DNA of 64,000 nt from Armatimonadota bacterium (GCA_031432545.1 JAVKGX010000007.1:1-64000); one strand, 5' to 3'; counted from the stretch's first letter, positions 1 to 9,096 are shown. The notes: generated by a model not told the origin, from the sequence alone. A program made the numbers and translations.

Positions 1-55
1 CGCCCGCGAGAAGCGCGAGGAGATGCTGGGCCGTCTGGAAGAGATGGAGGGGTAG
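1..55 (+). CDS. 3' end of an unidentified CDS
   Basis: The window opens inside an open frame (codons in phase from base 2) that ends at TAG 53-55. The 17 visible residues are charged and look helical, ending in LEEMEG. The fragment is too short to assign. It ends 16 bases before the CCA-adding enzyme start, so it may belong to the same transcript. Confidence 0.4.
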   Translation, partial: AREKREEMLGRLEEMEG

Positions 56-71
56 AGACGTCGGCCACCGG

Positions 72-1430
72 ATGACGGACGACGCCGTGGCGGAAGCGGC
101 GCGCGCCGTGGTTCGGCGGCTGCGCGACGCCGGGCACGAAGCGTACTGGGCCGGGGGCTGCGTCCGCGACATGCTGCTGGGCCGGCGGCCCAAGGACTAC
201 GACGTCGCCACCTCGGCCCGGCCGGAGCAGATCCTGTCTCTCTTTCCCGGCTCGGCGTCGGTCGGCGCGGCCTTCGGTGTTGTTCAGGTGCCCCTGGACG
301 GGGCGCGCGTCGAAGTCGCAACGTTCCGTGACGAAGGGCCTTACCTGGACGGACGGCATCCCGCCTCGGTGACGTTCGCAGACGCCCGGGCGGACGTCGC
401 GCGCCGGGACTTCACGATCAACGGGTTGCTGTACGACCCGCTGACCGACCGGGTCGTAGACTGGGTGGATGGGCGGCGGGACCTGGAGGCCAGGCGCGTC
501 CGAACGATCGGCGATCCCGCCGCGCGCTTCCAGGAGGACCGCCTCCGGATGCTGCGGGCCGTCCGGCTGGCGGCCGAACTGGACTTCGAGACCGAACCCC
601 AGACCCTGGCGGCCATTCGTCGATTCGCCGACCGGATCCGCACCGTCAGCGCCGAGCGCATCCGAGACGAACTCGTTCGGATCTTCACCGGGCCCCACCC
701 GGGGGCCGGTCTGCGGAGGCTGGACGAATCCGGGCTGCTGATCCACATCCTGCCGGAAGTGGCTGCGATGAAGGGGATTCCACAGCCCTCGGAGTTCCAC
801 CCCGAAGGCGACGTCTTCGAGCACACCGCACGGACGCTGGACGCGCTGCGCTCCCCCGGCGTGGTCCTGGCCTTCGGCGCGCTGCTGCACGACGTGGGCA
901 AGCCGCGCACATACCAGGTCCGGGACCGGATCCGTTTCGATCGGCACGACGAGGTCGGTGCCCGGATCGCAGAAGAGGTCTTGCGGAGGCTGCGCTTCAG
1001 CGCCCGCGAGACCGAAGCCATCGTGGAACTGGTCCGGGAGCACATGCGCTTCAAGGAGATCCCAAGAATGCGGGAGGCCAAGCGGCGGCGCTTGTTCGCG
1101 CGGCCGGACTTCGACGACCATCTGGAACTGCACCGGGCCGACTGTCTGGCGAGCCACAAAGACCTGACGACGTACGAATGGGTCCAGCGGGCGCGGGCCG
1201 CGCTCGCACCCGAGGAGATCCGACCGCCGCGGCTGATCACCGGAGACGACCTGATCGCCATGGGCATGCGGCCGGGGCCGGCTTTCGCGAGGATCCTGGA
1301 AACGGTCGCCGATGCTCAGCTGGAGGGAAGGGTCCGCAGCCGAGAGGAGGCGCTTGAGCTGGCCGCCCGCGTCGCAGCGGAGATCGGCGGAGGAGAACCC
1401 TCGCGACGGGTCGAAGCGAAACCCCACTAG
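72..1430 (+). CDS. cca: CCA-adding enzyme / tRNA nucleotidyltransferase with HD domain
   Basis: Adds or repairs the 3' CCA (or its terminal A) of tRNAs. The 452-residue protein is a class II poly(A) polymerase-family nucleotidyltransferase. Visible motifs are GGCVRD at residues 28-33, the metal-binding DYD at 42-44, RRDFTING, and the RNA-binding motif RMLRAVRLAAELDF. A C-terminal HD phosphohydrolase domain carries HDVGKP near residue 272. A protein with an HD domain may do full CCA addition or only A addition, and the sequence alone does not decide which. No strong ribosome-binding site precedes the ATG. The ParA gene starts 40 bases downstream. Confidence 0.93.
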   Translation: MTDDAVAEAARAVVRRLRDAGHEAYWAGGCVRDMLLGRRPKDYDVATSARPEQILSLFPGSASVGAAFGVVQVPLDGARVEVATFRDEGPYLDGRHPASVTFADARADVARRDFTINGLLYDPLTDRVVDWVDGRRDLEARRVRTIGDPAARFQEDRLRMLRAVRLAAELDFETEPQTLAAIRRFADRIRTVSAERIRDELVRIFTGPHPGAGLRRLDESGLLIHILPEVAAMKGIPQPSEFHPEGDVFEHTARTLDALRSPGVVLAFGALLHDVGKPRTYQVRDRIRFDRHDEVGARIAEEVLRRLRFSARETEAIVELVREHMRFKEIPRMREAKRRRLFARPDFDDHLELHRADCLASHKDLTTYEWVQRARAALAPEEIRPPRLITGDDLIAMGMRPGPAFARILETVADAQLEGRVRSREEALELAARVAAEIGGGEPSRRVEAKPH

Positions 1431-1470
1431 GCGCCGCCGGCACCGTGCACGCCCCGGAGGGTCTGCGACA

Positions 1471-2298
1471 TTGAGCGAACGCCCGTCGCGCGTGATCGCA
1501 CTCGTCAACCAGAAGGGCGGTTGCGGCAAGACCACGACGGCCGTCAATCTCGGCGCCTGCCTGGCGGCCGAGGGGCGCAGGGTGCTGCTGGTGGATCTGG
1601 ACCCCCAGGCGAACGCGACTGTGAGCCTCGGGGTCGACCCCGCCGAGCTGGTGTTCACCATGTACCACGTGCTCGTCGACGCCCCGCGTGATGGCAGCGG
1701 CGAGCCTGTGACGATCGAAGAGATCCTGCGGCCGTCGACCGTCGACCGACTCGCGATCGCACCGTCCTCGATCGACCTGGCCGGAGCCGAGCTGGAGCTG
1801 GTTGCCCGGATCGGCCGGGAGCACGCGCTGCGCAAGAAGCTCGCACCTGTGCGCGAGCGCTACGACTTTGTGCTCATCGACACGCCGCCCTCTCTCGGCT
1901 TGCTGACGCTGAATGCGCTGGTGGCGTGCGAACAGATCATCATCCCGATCCAGACCCACTACTACGCGCTGCTGGGGATGCGCCAGCTGATGCGCACGCT
2001 GGAAGAGGTGCGCGACCAGGTCGGGCACTCGGTGGAGATCCTGGGCGTGCTGGCGACGATGTACGATTCGCGCAACAACATCAGCAAGGAGATCGTCAAC
2101 GGGATCTACGAGTTCTTCGGCGAGAAGGTCTTCGAGACCACGGTGCACTTCAGCATCAAGCTCGTCGAGTCTTCGATGGCCGGCGTCCCGATCTTCCTGC
2201 ACAACCCGCAGTCGCGCGGGGCGCAGGAATACACCGCGCTGGCGCGCGAGGTGATCGCCCGTGAGCAGGTCCCGGGAAGAGCTGCGGCGCGGCATTAG
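1471..2298 (+). CDS. ParA/Soj-family partitioning ATPase
   Basis: A 275-residue deviant-Walker ATPase with KGGCGKTT at residues 15-22, the DLDPQANAT motif, and a Walker B-type VLIDTPPSLG. These proteins dimerise with ATP and position chromosomes, plasmids or protein complexes. The open frame extends further upstream, but TTG at 1471 is the likely start: it has GGAGGG about 10 bases before it and places the Walker motif where the family has it. No ParB lies beside it in the window. The partner is instead an unrecognised Cys-rich protein whose frame overlaps the last 38 bases, so a cargo-positioning role is as plausible as chromosome segregation. Confidence 0.88.
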   Translation: MSERPSRVIALVNQKGGCGKTTTAVNLGACLAAEGRRVLLVDLDPQANATVSLGVDPAELVFTMYHVLVDAPRDGSGEPVTIEEILRPSTVDRLAIAPSSIDLAGAELELVARIGREHALRKKLAPVRERYDFVLIDTPPSLGLLTLNALVACEQIIIPIQTHYYALLGMRQLMRTLEEVRDQVGHSVEILGVLATMYDSRNNISKEIVNGIYEFFGEKVFETTVHFSIKLVESSMAGVPIFLHNPQSRGAQEYTALAREVIAREQVPGRAAARH

Positions 2299-2752
2299 GT
2301 CGCTGATCCAGGATACGCAGCGCCGGATGCGGGAAGTGGAGATGGGCTCCGCGACGCCCGGCAAACCACTGCTCCCCCGACCGGAGGAGCTGGCGTCGTC
2401 GCCCGACGGGGCAGCAGAGCAGTTGGACCTGTCGGCACCAGCCGCCGACGCGACGCGGGCCGACAACGTCCGCTACATCCAGCCCCCGGTGTCGCGGCCG
2501 GGCGCCGACCGGGAGGGGCCGCCGCCCGAGGACCCGCGCAGGCCCCTGGCCAACCTGGAGGAGCTGTCGCAGTACGACGAACGCAAGGGCGTCTGCTTCG
2601 CCTTCTTCGTGAACCGGCGCTGCTGGGAAGTCCCCGAGGCGTACTGCAACCACGCGCTGCACATCTGCATGCTCCGCAACTGCCCCGTCTACCATCTCCA
2701 CCGGCAGGACCTGGAGAAACGCTTCGCCGCCAAGTACCGACACCTCTGGTAA
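2261..2752 (+). CDS. Unrecognised Cys-rich protein overlapping the ParA gene
   Basis: A 163-residue protein from GTG 2261, starting inside the 3' end of the ParA gene, which implies translational coupling. Residues 1-30 are charged and probably helical. The middle (about 31-105) is rich in Pro, Ala and acidic residues and looks disordered. The C-terminal 60 residues are compact, with five Cys spaced C-x8-C-x7-C-x6-C-x4-C and nearby His, suggestive of a bound metal or Fe-S centre. I do not recognise the family. By position it could be the partner or adaptor of the ParA-like ATPase. That is inference only. Confidence 0.7.
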   Translation: MSRSREELRRGIRSLIQDTQRRMREVEMGSATPGKPLLPRPEELASSPDGAAEQLDLSAPAADATRADNVRYIQPPVSRPGADREGPPPEDPRRPLANLEELSQYDERKGVCFAFFVNRRCWEVPEAYCNHALHICMLRNCPVYHLHRQDLEKRFAAKYRHLW

Positions 2753-2840
2753 CGCAGGCCGGGCAGGAAGGGACGGTTACCGGCACCGCCCCAGCTCGGT
2801 CGCGGAACTTCTCAGCCTCCCCCTCCGTATACCGAGGCGA

Positions 2841-2864
2841 GCGTGAACCGATTGCGGTTCACGC
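2841..2864 (+). terminator. Perfect 10-bp stem-loop, terminator-like or operator
   Basis: GCGTGAACCG (2841-2850) pairs exactly with CGGTTCACGC (2855-2864) around the loop ATTG. It sits between the ParA/Cys-rich pair and the stalk-protein gene. It is followed by TTCGTCGT rather than a clean T-run, so it could be a weak terminator or a DNA-level operator. Confidence 0.45.
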
Positions 2865-2905
2865 TTCGTCGTGTAGTGGAGTTCACACGGAAGGGGTGAT
2901 GCCTT

Positions 2906-4144
2906 GTGAACGCACGCAGGACCACTTCCGTCGTCCTGCTCGCAGCGGCCCTCGCTGTGGCCCTCGTGGGGACGCCCTCGCTGAGCCAGACCGGGGTGCG
3001 CGTGTTCGTGGACGGCGAACGGGTCACGTTCGATCAACCCCCGGTCGTGATCGGCGGCCGCGTGCTGGTGCCCCTAAGGGGGGTCTTCGAGAGGCTGGGG
3101 GCGACCGTCGAGTGGGAGGCGTCGACGCGGACCGTGCTGGCGGTGCGGGGCGGTACGGTCGTCGAGCTGCCGGTGGGCAGTCGGATCGCCCGCGTGAACG
3201 ACCGCCCGGTGACGCTCGACGTGCCCGCGATGATCGTCGGAGGTCGGACGCTGGTCCCCCTGCGGTTCGTCAGCGAGGCGATGGGGGCGCGCGTGGAGTG
3301 GCGGGAGGCCACCCGGACCGTCCTGATCTGGTCGGGCGGACTGGCGGCACCGCCGGGGCAGCCGCCGGCGGGTGCGCAGACCCTCCGTGGCGTCATCACG
3401 CAGGTGACGCCCGCGCGCGAGCCCGGGGAGGAGCCCCGCATCCGGGTCGAGTCCGGCAACGTGGCCTACACGATCCGCATCACCGCCGAGACCGCGATCA
3501 CCCGGATTGAGACCTCGACCAACACCGGAGGCTCGGTGGGCGTGGCGGCCCTGCGTCCGGGAGACGACGCCGAGGTGACGATGAGCGGGGGTGTCGCCAC
3601 GCGGATCCGGGCCACGTACACGATGAGTACGGGTCAGATCGAGGCGATCGCGCGCGCGGGTCGGACGCTCGTGCTGCGGGACGGGCGCTCGATCCGCTAC
3701 GTGCCCGACGTGGTGGTCACGATCAATGGGCAGGTGACGCAGCGCGGCGCAGACGCCCTGGCGGCGGGCCAGGTCGTCGAGATGCGTCTCAACCCGACGA
3801 CCCGGGAAGCCTGGGAGATCAACATCGTCGCCGGCGCCCAGCAGGTGCCGCCGACCGGCGAGATGCCGCTGGAGGTGACACGCCCGCGGCCCGGCGACAC
3901 GGTCGGAAACCCGATCGAGGTCCGGGGGCGGACCGCACCCGGTGCGACGGTACAGATCTCCGTGAGCTGGATCTTGGGCATCCCCGTAGGTCAGCAGACG
4001 GTCACCGCCGGGTCCGGGGGCGGTTTTGTGGCCCGCGTGCCCATCAACGTGATCTCGCGGGGCACGCCCTACCTCGTCACCGTCACGGCGACGCACCGTG
4101 ACCTGGGGCACAGGCAGGTGCAGTTTACGGTGACGGTGCGGTAG
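2906..4144 (+). CDS. Secreted stalk-domain (copper amine oxidase N-terminal-like) protein
   Basis: A 412-residue exported protein from GTG 2906, preceded by AAGGGG. The first ~28 residues form a signal peptide (basic start, Ala/Val/Leu core). Residues ~30-145 hold the copper-amine-oxidase N-terminal 'stalk' module, seen as the paired repeats VPLRGVFERLGATVEW and VPLRFVSEAMGARVEW. A beta-rich middle follows, and a C-terminal Ig/bacterial-adhesin-like region (~315-412) begins at VTRPRPGDTVGNPIEVRG. The stalk module is a cell-envelope or protein-interaction domain, not an oxidase, so no amine-oxidase activity should be assumed. The ligand is unknown. The gene converges on the phosphofructokinase gene. 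Confidence 0.8.
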   Translation: MNARRTTSVVLLAAALAVALVGTPSLSQTGVRVFVDGERVTFDQPPVVIGGRVLVPLRGVFERLGATVEWEASTRTVLAVRGGTVVELPVGSRIARVNDRPVTLDVPAMIVGGRTLVPLRFVSEAMGARVEWREATRTVLIWSGGLAAPPGQPPAGAQTLRGVITQVTPAREPGEEPRIRVESGNVAYTIRITAETAITRIETSTNTGGSVGVAALRPGDDAEVTMSGGVATRIRATYTMSTGQIEAIARAGRTLVLRDGRSIRYVPDVVVTINGQVTQRGADALAAGQVVEMRLNPTTREAWEINIVAGAQQVPPTGEMPLEVTRPRPGDTVGNPIEVRGRTAPGATVQISVSWILGIPVGQQTVTAGSGGGFVARVPINVISRGTPYLVTVTATHRDLGHRQVQFTVTVR

Positions 4145-4167
4145 ACGCCGGCTTCTTTCGGATCGGA

Positions 4168-5442
4168 TCAGAGGTCGGCGAGGTGGCCGAAGCGCTCCCG
4201 GAAGGCCTCCGGCGTCATCCGCGCGGCCTCCGCCAGCCGCGCCAGGGTGGCCCCGTCCTCGAAGTCCGCGCGCTGCAGGCGGATCATGTACTGGCGCGCC
4301 ACGCGGTAGGAGGTCGAGTTGGGATCGACGCGCCGGACCCGGGTCTTGCCGGTGACGGGATCGCGCATCTCGGCGAAGTCGATAAAGCGCAATCGGCGCC
4401 CCTCGACGACGACCATCGCACCCGTCATGTGGTTGGCAGCGTCGCCCACGAGGAACTCGACCGCCCCGTAGCCCAGGTCGCGGACGTACTCGAGGTCCCA
4501 CGCCGCCGGCGGCGCACACCGTAGCTCGTACCCAATGCTCTTGTGTACGACCGTCACGGGATCCCCCCGCTCGGCAAACCGCCGCTCCACCGTCGTCTTG
4601 AGGATGTAGGAGAGATCGAGTTCGGCCAGCCGGATGTGGCCGTAGGGATCCCGTACGATGCGGACGCCCTCGATCGAGCGGAGTTCTTCCTCGGGGACCT
4701 TCTCCAGCACGCCTTCCGCGACGACTGCCACTCCGTCGGGACGCCCCATCGCCCGGCGTTTCAGCATCGACCCCTCGATGACGTCCGCCACGGTCTGCAA
4801 CGACACTCGCTCCGGGAATTCCTCGGGGATGATCACGACCGTCGCACCGGCGGACTTCCCGATCCCCAGCGCCAGGTGTCCGGCCGACCGACCCATGACC
4901 GTGACGACGTACCACCGGCCGGTCGTGCGGGAGTCCTCCATCAGATTGCGCACCAGTTGGAAGCCCAGGTTGCGCGCCGTGGTGTAGCCGAACGTCGGGA
5001 GGTCGCCGGGCAGGGGCAGGTCGTTGTCGATCGTCTTGGGGACGTGGGCGAAGCGGATCGCCCCGCCGGCGCGCTCGGCAACTCGGGAGGCCGCGAACGC
5101 CGTGTCGTCACCGCCGATCGTCACCAGGCGCGTGATGTCCCACTCGCGCAGGACGCGCACGACGTGCTCCAGATCCTCCTCGCGACGAGTGGGGTTGGCG
5201 CGGGAGGTGCGGAGGATCGAGCCGCCATCGAAGTGGATGCGGGAGACGTCCTCGATGCGCAGCTCCCGGATGTGGCCGCGATCTCGGAGTTCGGCGGCAC
5301 TGTGGCTCATCAGGTGCTGCCAGCCGTCGAAAATCCCCCACACGCGGTGCCCGCGGTTGCGCGCCTCGATGGTCACGGCGCTGATCACGCCGTTGATGCC
5401 TGGCGCGGGTCCGCCGCCTACGAGAATGCCCAACTCCGCCAT
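4168..5442 (-). CDS. 6-phosphofructokinase, pyrophosphate-dependent type
   Basis: A 424-residue PfkA-superfamily enzyme that phosphorylates fructose 6-phosphate in glycolysis. GGDDT at residues 110-114 has Asp where ATP-dependent enzymes have Gly (E. coli G104). PKTIDND at 135-141 has Lys where ATP enzymes have Gly (E. coli G124). This Asp/Lys pair is the classical signature of PPi-dependent, reversible phosphofructokinases. MGRSAGHLA is the substrate-binding MGR motif. A good GGAGG lies before the ATG. The gene is divergent from asnS with 84 bases between them. Phosphoryl-donor use is predicted from these residues, not proven. Confidence 0.88.
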   Translation of the reverse strand: MAELGILVGGGPAPGINGVISAVTIEARNRGHRVWGIFDGWQHLMSHSAAELRDRGHIRELRIEDVSRIHFDGGSILRTSRANPTRREEDLEHVVRVLREWDITRLVTIGGDDTAFAASRVAERAGGAIRFAHVPKTIDNDLPLPGDLPTFGYTTARNLGFQLVRNLMEDSRTTGRWYVVTVMGRSAGHLALGIGKSAGATVVIIPEEFPERVSLQTVADVIEGSMLKRRAMGRPDGVAVVAEGVLEKVPEEELRSIEGVRIVRDPYGHIRLAELDLSYILKTTVERRFAERGDPVTVVHKSIGYELRCAPPAAWDLEYVRDLGYGAVEFLVGDAANHMTGAMVVVEGRRLRFIDFAEMRDPVTGKTRVRRVDPNSTSYRVARQYMIRLQRADFEDGATLARLAEAARMTPEAFRERFGHLADL

Positions 5443-5454
5443 GGGGTTCCTCCG

Positions 5455-5482
5455 TTGCCGGGTTTGGTTTCGGCACTAGAAT
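5455..5482 (+). promoter_or_regulatory. Candidate promoter for asnS
   Basis: TTGCCG (5455-5460), a 16-base spacer, then TAGAAT (5477-5482). It lies about 45 bases before the asnS GTG, in the divergent phosphofructokinase/asnS interval. Confidence 0.42.
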
Positions 5483-5526
5483 GGCCGTAGGACACACCCG
5501 TTGCAACCCGTGCGGGAGGCGAGGGC

Positions 5527-6825
5527 GTGGCGGTCGTTTGGGTTCGCGTGGCCGAACTGGGCGGGCACACCGGACGGTCGGTCGAGGTGCGCGGCTGGCT
5601 GTATGACAAGCGCAGCAGCGGGAAGGTCCGCTTCCTGCTGGTGCGGGACGGCTCGGGCATCGTGCAGGCGGTGATGACCAAGTACGCGGTGCCGGAAGAG
5701 GTGTTCGCACGCTACGACGAGGCGACGCAGGAGTCGGCGGTCGTCGTCCGGGGCGAGGTGCGGGAGGATCGCCGCGCGCCGGGCGGGTACGAGATCGTCG
5801 TCGCGGACTTCGTGATCGTCCACCGGGCGGCGCCCTACCCCATCACGCCCAAGGAGCACGGCATCGAGTTCCTCATGGACCACCGGCACCTGTGGCTGCG
5901 CAGCCGGCGGCAGGGCGCGATTCTTCGGATCCGCAACGCCGTGGTTCGTGCCTGCGAGGACTTCCTCCAAGGTGCCGGCTACATCCGCGTGGACGCCCCC
6001 ATCCTGACCCCTTCGTCGGTCGAGGGCACGACGACGCTGTTCGAGACCGCCTACTTCGACCGCAAGGCGTACCTCACCCAGAGCGGACAGCTATACAACG
6101 AGGCGGCCGCGATGGCGTTCGGGCGGGTGTATTGCTTCGGGCCGACCTTCCGGGCCGAGAAGTCGAAGACCCGCCGCCACCTGACCGAGTTCTGGATGCT
6201 CGAGCCCGAAGCCGCCTACCTGGGACTGGACGGCTACATGGAACTGGCCGAACGCATGGTGACGGCGGTGTTGGAACGGGTGCTGCAGACGCGGCGGGCC
6301 GACTTGGAACTGCTGGAGCGCGACACCGCGCCGCTGGAGCGCGTCGCACCGCCGTTCCCCCGGATCTCCTACGACGAAGCGGTGGAGATCGTTCGCGCCG
6401 AGGGCAAGCCCATGCGTTGGGGGGACGACTTCGGCGGCGACGAGGAGACCGTCCTCAGCGAGCGCTACGACCGACCGTTCTTCGTGCACCGCTATCCGAC
6501 CGCCTGCAAGGCGTTCTACATGCAGCCGGACCCGCAGCGGCCCGACGTGGTGCTCAACGCCGACCTGCTCGCACCGGAAGGCTACGGGGAGATCGTCGGG
6601 GGAGGGCAGCGCATCCACGACCTGGCATTGCTGGAGCGGCGGCTGGAAGAGCACGGTCTGCCGCGCGAACCCTACGAGTGGTACCTGGATCTGCGGCGGT
6701 ACGGGTCGGTGCCGCACTCGGGGTTCGGTCTGGGGATCGAGCGGACCGTGGCCTGGATCTGCGGGCTGGACCACGTGCGCGAGACGATCCCGTTTCCGAG
6801 GCTGCTCAACCGGCTGTACCCGTAA
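5527..6825 (+). CDS. asnS: Asparaginyl-tRNA synthetase
   Basis: Charges tRNA-Asn with asparagine. The 432-residue class IIb synthetase has an N-terminal OB-fold anticodon-binding domain (~1-110). The catalytic core follows, with motif 2 [16 protein letters not shown] near residue 208 and motif 3 GFGLGIERT near 400. The run [12 protein letters not shown] and the EIVGGGQR motif favour AsnRS over AspRS. Translation starts at GTG 5527. A clear intrinsic terminator follows at 6874-6897, so this is probably a single-gene transcript. Confidence 0.92.
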   Translation: MAVVWVRVAELGGHTGRSVEVRGWLYDKRSSGKVRFLLVRDGSGIVQAVMTKYAVPEEVFARYDEATQESAVVVRGEVREDRRAPGGYEIVVADFVIVHRAAPYPITPKEHGIEFLMDHRHLWLRSRRQGAILRIRNAVVRACEDFLQGAGYIRVDAPILTPSSVEGTTTLFETAYFDRKAYLTQSGQLYNEAAAMAFGRVYCFGPTFRAEKSKTRRHLTEFWMLEPEAAYLGLDGYMELAERMVTAVLERVLQTRRADLELLERDTAPLERVAPPFPRISYDEAVEIVRAEGKPMRWGDDFGGDEETVLSERYDRPFFVHRYPTACKAFYMQPDPQRPDVVLNADLLAPEGYGEIVGGGQRIHDLALLERRLEEHGLPREPYEWYLDLRRYGSVPHSGFGLGIERTVAWICGLDHVRETIPFPRLLNRLYP

Positions 6826-6838
6826 GCGGGCGGCGTTG

Positions 6839-6868
6839 TTGCAGCGCCGCCGCCCGGGGTGGTATATT
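6839..6868 (+). promoter_or_regulatory. Candidate promoter of the rimP-infB operon
   Basis: TTGCAG (6839-6844), an 18-base spacer, then TATATT (6863-6868), about 100 bases before rimP. The predicted start of transcription falls at or just inside the asnS terminator hairpin, so promoter and terminator are tightly packed. Confidence 0.48.
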
Positions 6869-6873
6869 TGTGG

Positions 6874-6897
6874 GCGGGCGAAGACGCCCGCTTTTTT
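6874..6897 (+). terminator. Rho-independent terminator after asnS
   Basis: GCGGGCG (6874-6880) pairs perfectly with CGCCCGC (6885-6891) around the loop AAGA and runs straight into six T residues. This is the most canonical terminator in the window. Confidence 0.82.
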
Positions 6898-6924
6898 GTG
6901 ATCCGGCCTGCCGTAGGTCCGCGG

Positions 6925-6955
6925 GGAGTGGGTTCGTGCCCACTCCTTCGTTTTG
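6925..6955 (+). promoter_or_regulatory. rimP-type leader hairpin
   Basis: GGAGTGGG (6925-6932) pairs perfectly with CCCACTCC (6939-6946) around TTCGTG, followed by TTCGTTTT and then the rimP ribosome-binding site. Hairpins built on GAGTGGG/CCCACTC before rimP recur widely in Bacillota-type genomes. I recall this from genome browsing and have not checked it against an RNA family model. The trailing T-rich tract would allow it to act as an attenuator. Confidence 0.6.
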
Positions 6956-6969
6956 AGGAGGTGGGAGCC

Positions 6970-7467
6970 GTGCGGCGGGACGACTTGGTGCGTCGGGTCG
7001 CGGACCTGGCCCAGGGCATCGCCGACCGGCTCGGTGTGGAGCTGGTGGACGTCGAGGTGGCGGGCGAGGGCGCCCGTACGACCTTGCGGGTGTACGTGGA
7101 TCGCGTGGGCGGAGTGGGCGTCGACGACTGCGCCCGGATGAGCGAGATGCTGTCGCGCCAACTCGACATCGAAGAGCCCTTCGCCCACCACTACACCCTC
7201 GAGGTGGCCTCACCCGGGCTGGATCGCCCGCTGCGGCGCGCGGCTGACTTCGACCGGTTCGCAGGGCGGCTGGCCGAGATCACGACCGCCGCGCCGGTGG
7301 AAGGGCAGCGGCGGTTCGCAGGCCGCCTGTTGGGGATCACAGCGGGGCGTGTGGGCATGGTCCTAGAGGACGGGCGCGAGCTGCGCGTGCGGCTCGACGA
7401 GATCGCCCAGGCCCGGCTGCGGGTGGATCCGGACGAGATTCGGCAGGACCTGAAGAGGGGCCGGTAG
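6970..7467 (+). CDS. rimP: Ribosome maturation factor RimP
   Basis: Acts in maturation of the 30S ribosomal subunit. The 165-residue protein carries the family signature EVASPGLDRPL from about residue 78, with the usual N-terminal alpha/beta and C-terminal SH3-like halves. GTG 6970 is chosen because GAGGAGG lies about 9 bases before it and the family starts here. The frame is open further upstream, but that part is the structured leader. First gene of the rimP-nusA-ylxR-infB group. Confidence 0.92.
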   Translation: MRRDDLVRRVADLAQGIADRLGVELVDVEVAGEGARTTLRVYVDRVGGVGVDDCARMSEMLSRQLDIEEPFAHHYTLEVASPGLDRPLRRAADFDRFAGRLAEITTAAPVEGQRRFAGRLLGITAGRVGMVLEDGRELRVRLDEIAQARLRVDPDEIRQDLKRGR

Positions 7468-7524
7468 CGGGCCGTCGGCACCGATCGAACGTCGGCTGCC
7501 GGAGGTCGGCCGTCGAGGTGATGC

Positions 7525-8760
7525 ATGAACGGGGAACTGATCCGTGCGTTGGAGCTGCTCGAAGAGGAGCGTGGCGTCTCCAAGAACGTGCTCATCGAGG
7601 CCGTGGAGTCGGCACTGGTGTCCGCCTACAAGAAGAACTTCGGGGGCAGCGGGCAGAACGTGCGTGTGGAGGTAGATCCCAAGACCGGCGAGATCCGGGT
7701 CTTCAGCATGAAGACGATCGTGGAGCACGTGCAGGACCCCGGCACCGAGATGTCGCTGGAGGAGATGCGCGAGGAAGACCCCAGCGCCGAGCTCGGCGAC
7801 GTCGTCGAGGAGGAGATCACGCCGCGCGACTTCGGCCGGATCGCGGCGCAGGCCGCCAAGCAGGTGGTCGTGCAGCGGATCCGTGAGGCCGAGCGCGAGA
7901 TGATCAAGAAGGAGTTCGAGGAACGCGAAAAGCAGGTGGTCACCGGCATCGTCCAGCGGATCGAGAAGCGCAACGTCTTCATCGACCTGGGGCGCATCGA
8001 GGGCGTCCTGAGCCCCACCGAGCAGATCCCGCGGGAGTCCTACCGCCAGGGGGAGCGTCTGAAGGTGTACGTGACCGAGGTGCGCGACACGCCGCGCGGC
8101 CCGCAGATCCATGTCTCCCGCGCCCACCCCGGCCTCGTGCGTGCCCTGTTCGAGCAGGAGGTGCCCGAGATCCGCGAGGGGATCGTGGTCATCCAGAACA
8201 TCGCCCGCGAGCCGGGGGCGCGCACGAAGATCGCGGTGTACTCGCGCGACCGCAACGTCGACCCGGTCGGCGCGTGCGTGGGGCCGAAGGGGTCGCGTGT
8301 GCAGGCGGTCGTCGACGAGCTGCGGGGCGAGAAGATCGACATCGTGCCGTGGGCCGGCGACCCGCCGCAGTTCGTGGCGTCGGCGCTGCAGCCGGCGAAG
8401 GTCGTACGCGTGGAGATCGATGAGGAGACCAAGACCGCCAACGTGATCGTGCCGGACAACCAGCTGTCGCTGGCGATCGGGCGCGAGGGCCAGAATGCGC
8501 GGCTGGCCGCGAAACTCACCGGGTGGCGGATCGACATCAAGAGCGAGAAGCAGATGCGCGAGGAGGAGGCCCGCAAGCTGTTCGTGGACCTGCCGCCCGA
8601 GGAGCTGGCCGCGGCAGCCGGGGAGGTGGCCACCGAAGCGGTCCAAGGCGCTGAGGAGGGAACGGAACCCGCGCGGGTGGAGCCCGCGCACGTCCAGGCG
8701 GTCTCCGTGACCGCGGACGCGACCCCGGAGGCGGAGGGACAGACGGACGGCGGGCAGTAG
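7525..8760 (+). CDS. nusA: Transcription termination/antitermination protein NusA
   Basis: Binds RNA polymerase and nascent RNA, modulating pausing, termination and antitermination. The 411-residue protein has the N-terminal polymerase-binding domain (1-~130), an S1 domain starting near [19 protein letters not shown] (~138), and two KH domains (~230-345) including VGPKGSRVQ and [18 protein letters not shown]. The tail from about 365 is acidic and Ala/Glu-rich. The long acidic repeats of enterobacterial NusA are absent, as usual in Gram-positive forms. Confidence 0.95.
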   Translation: MNGELIRALELLEEERGVSKNVLIEAVESALVSAYKKNFGGSGQNVRVEVDPKTGEIRVFSMKTIVEHVQDPGTEMSLEEMREEDPSAELGDVVEEEITPRDFGRIAAQAAKQVVVQRIREAEREMIKKEFEEREKQVVTGIVQRIEKRNVFIDLGRIEGVLSPTEQIPRESYRQGERLKVYVTEVRDTPRGPQIHVSRAHPGLVRALFEQEVPEIREGIVVIQNIAREPGARTKIAVYSRDRNVDPVGACVGPKGSRVQAVVDELRGEKIDIVPWAGDPPQFVASALQPAKVVRVEIDEETKTANVIVPDNQLSLAIGREGQNARLAAKLTGWRIDIKSEKQMREEEARKLFVDLPPEELAAAAGEVATEAVQGAEEGTEPARVEPAHVQAVSVTADATPEAEGQTDGGQ

Positions 8761-8802
8761 CAGGAGGGGTGGCGGGACTACGGCCGCCGACCGGAAACGG
8801 AC

Positions 8803-9096
8803 GTGATGCCAAAGCAGCGCAGGATCCCGATGCGAATGTGTGTGGGCTGCGGCCAGATGCGGCCCAAGATGGAGATGGTGCGCGTGGTCCGCACGCCCGA
8901 GGGCCGGGTCGTGGTCGACACCACGCGCAGCGCAAAGCTGGCCGGGCGGGGGGCGTACGTGGAACCGAAGGAGGACTGCGTGGCGGCCGCTTGCAGGGCC
9001 AACCGGCTGGACCGCGCGTTGGAGGTCGCGATTCCCGCCGACGTGTTCGAACACCTGCAGCGGGTCGTCGCCCAGCGGGTGCAGACCGGCAGCTGA
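8803..9096 (+). CDS. ylxR: YlxR (DUF448) RNA-binding-type protein
   Basis: A 97-residue basic protein with the signature [20 protein letters not shown] and a later RGAYV. The family lies between nusA and infB in many bacteria. In Bacillota it has been described as a nucleoid- or RNA-associated regulator. Start is GTG 8803 or the adjacent ATG 8806. The ylxQ (L7Ae-like) gene that normally separates ylxR from infB in Bacillus is missing: infB begins 16 bases after this stop. Confidence 0.9.
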   Translation: MMPKQRRIPMRMCVGCGQMRPKMEMVRVVRTPEGRVVVDTTRSAKLAGRGAYVEPKEDCVAAACRANRLDRALEVAIPADVFEHLQRVVAQRVQTGS

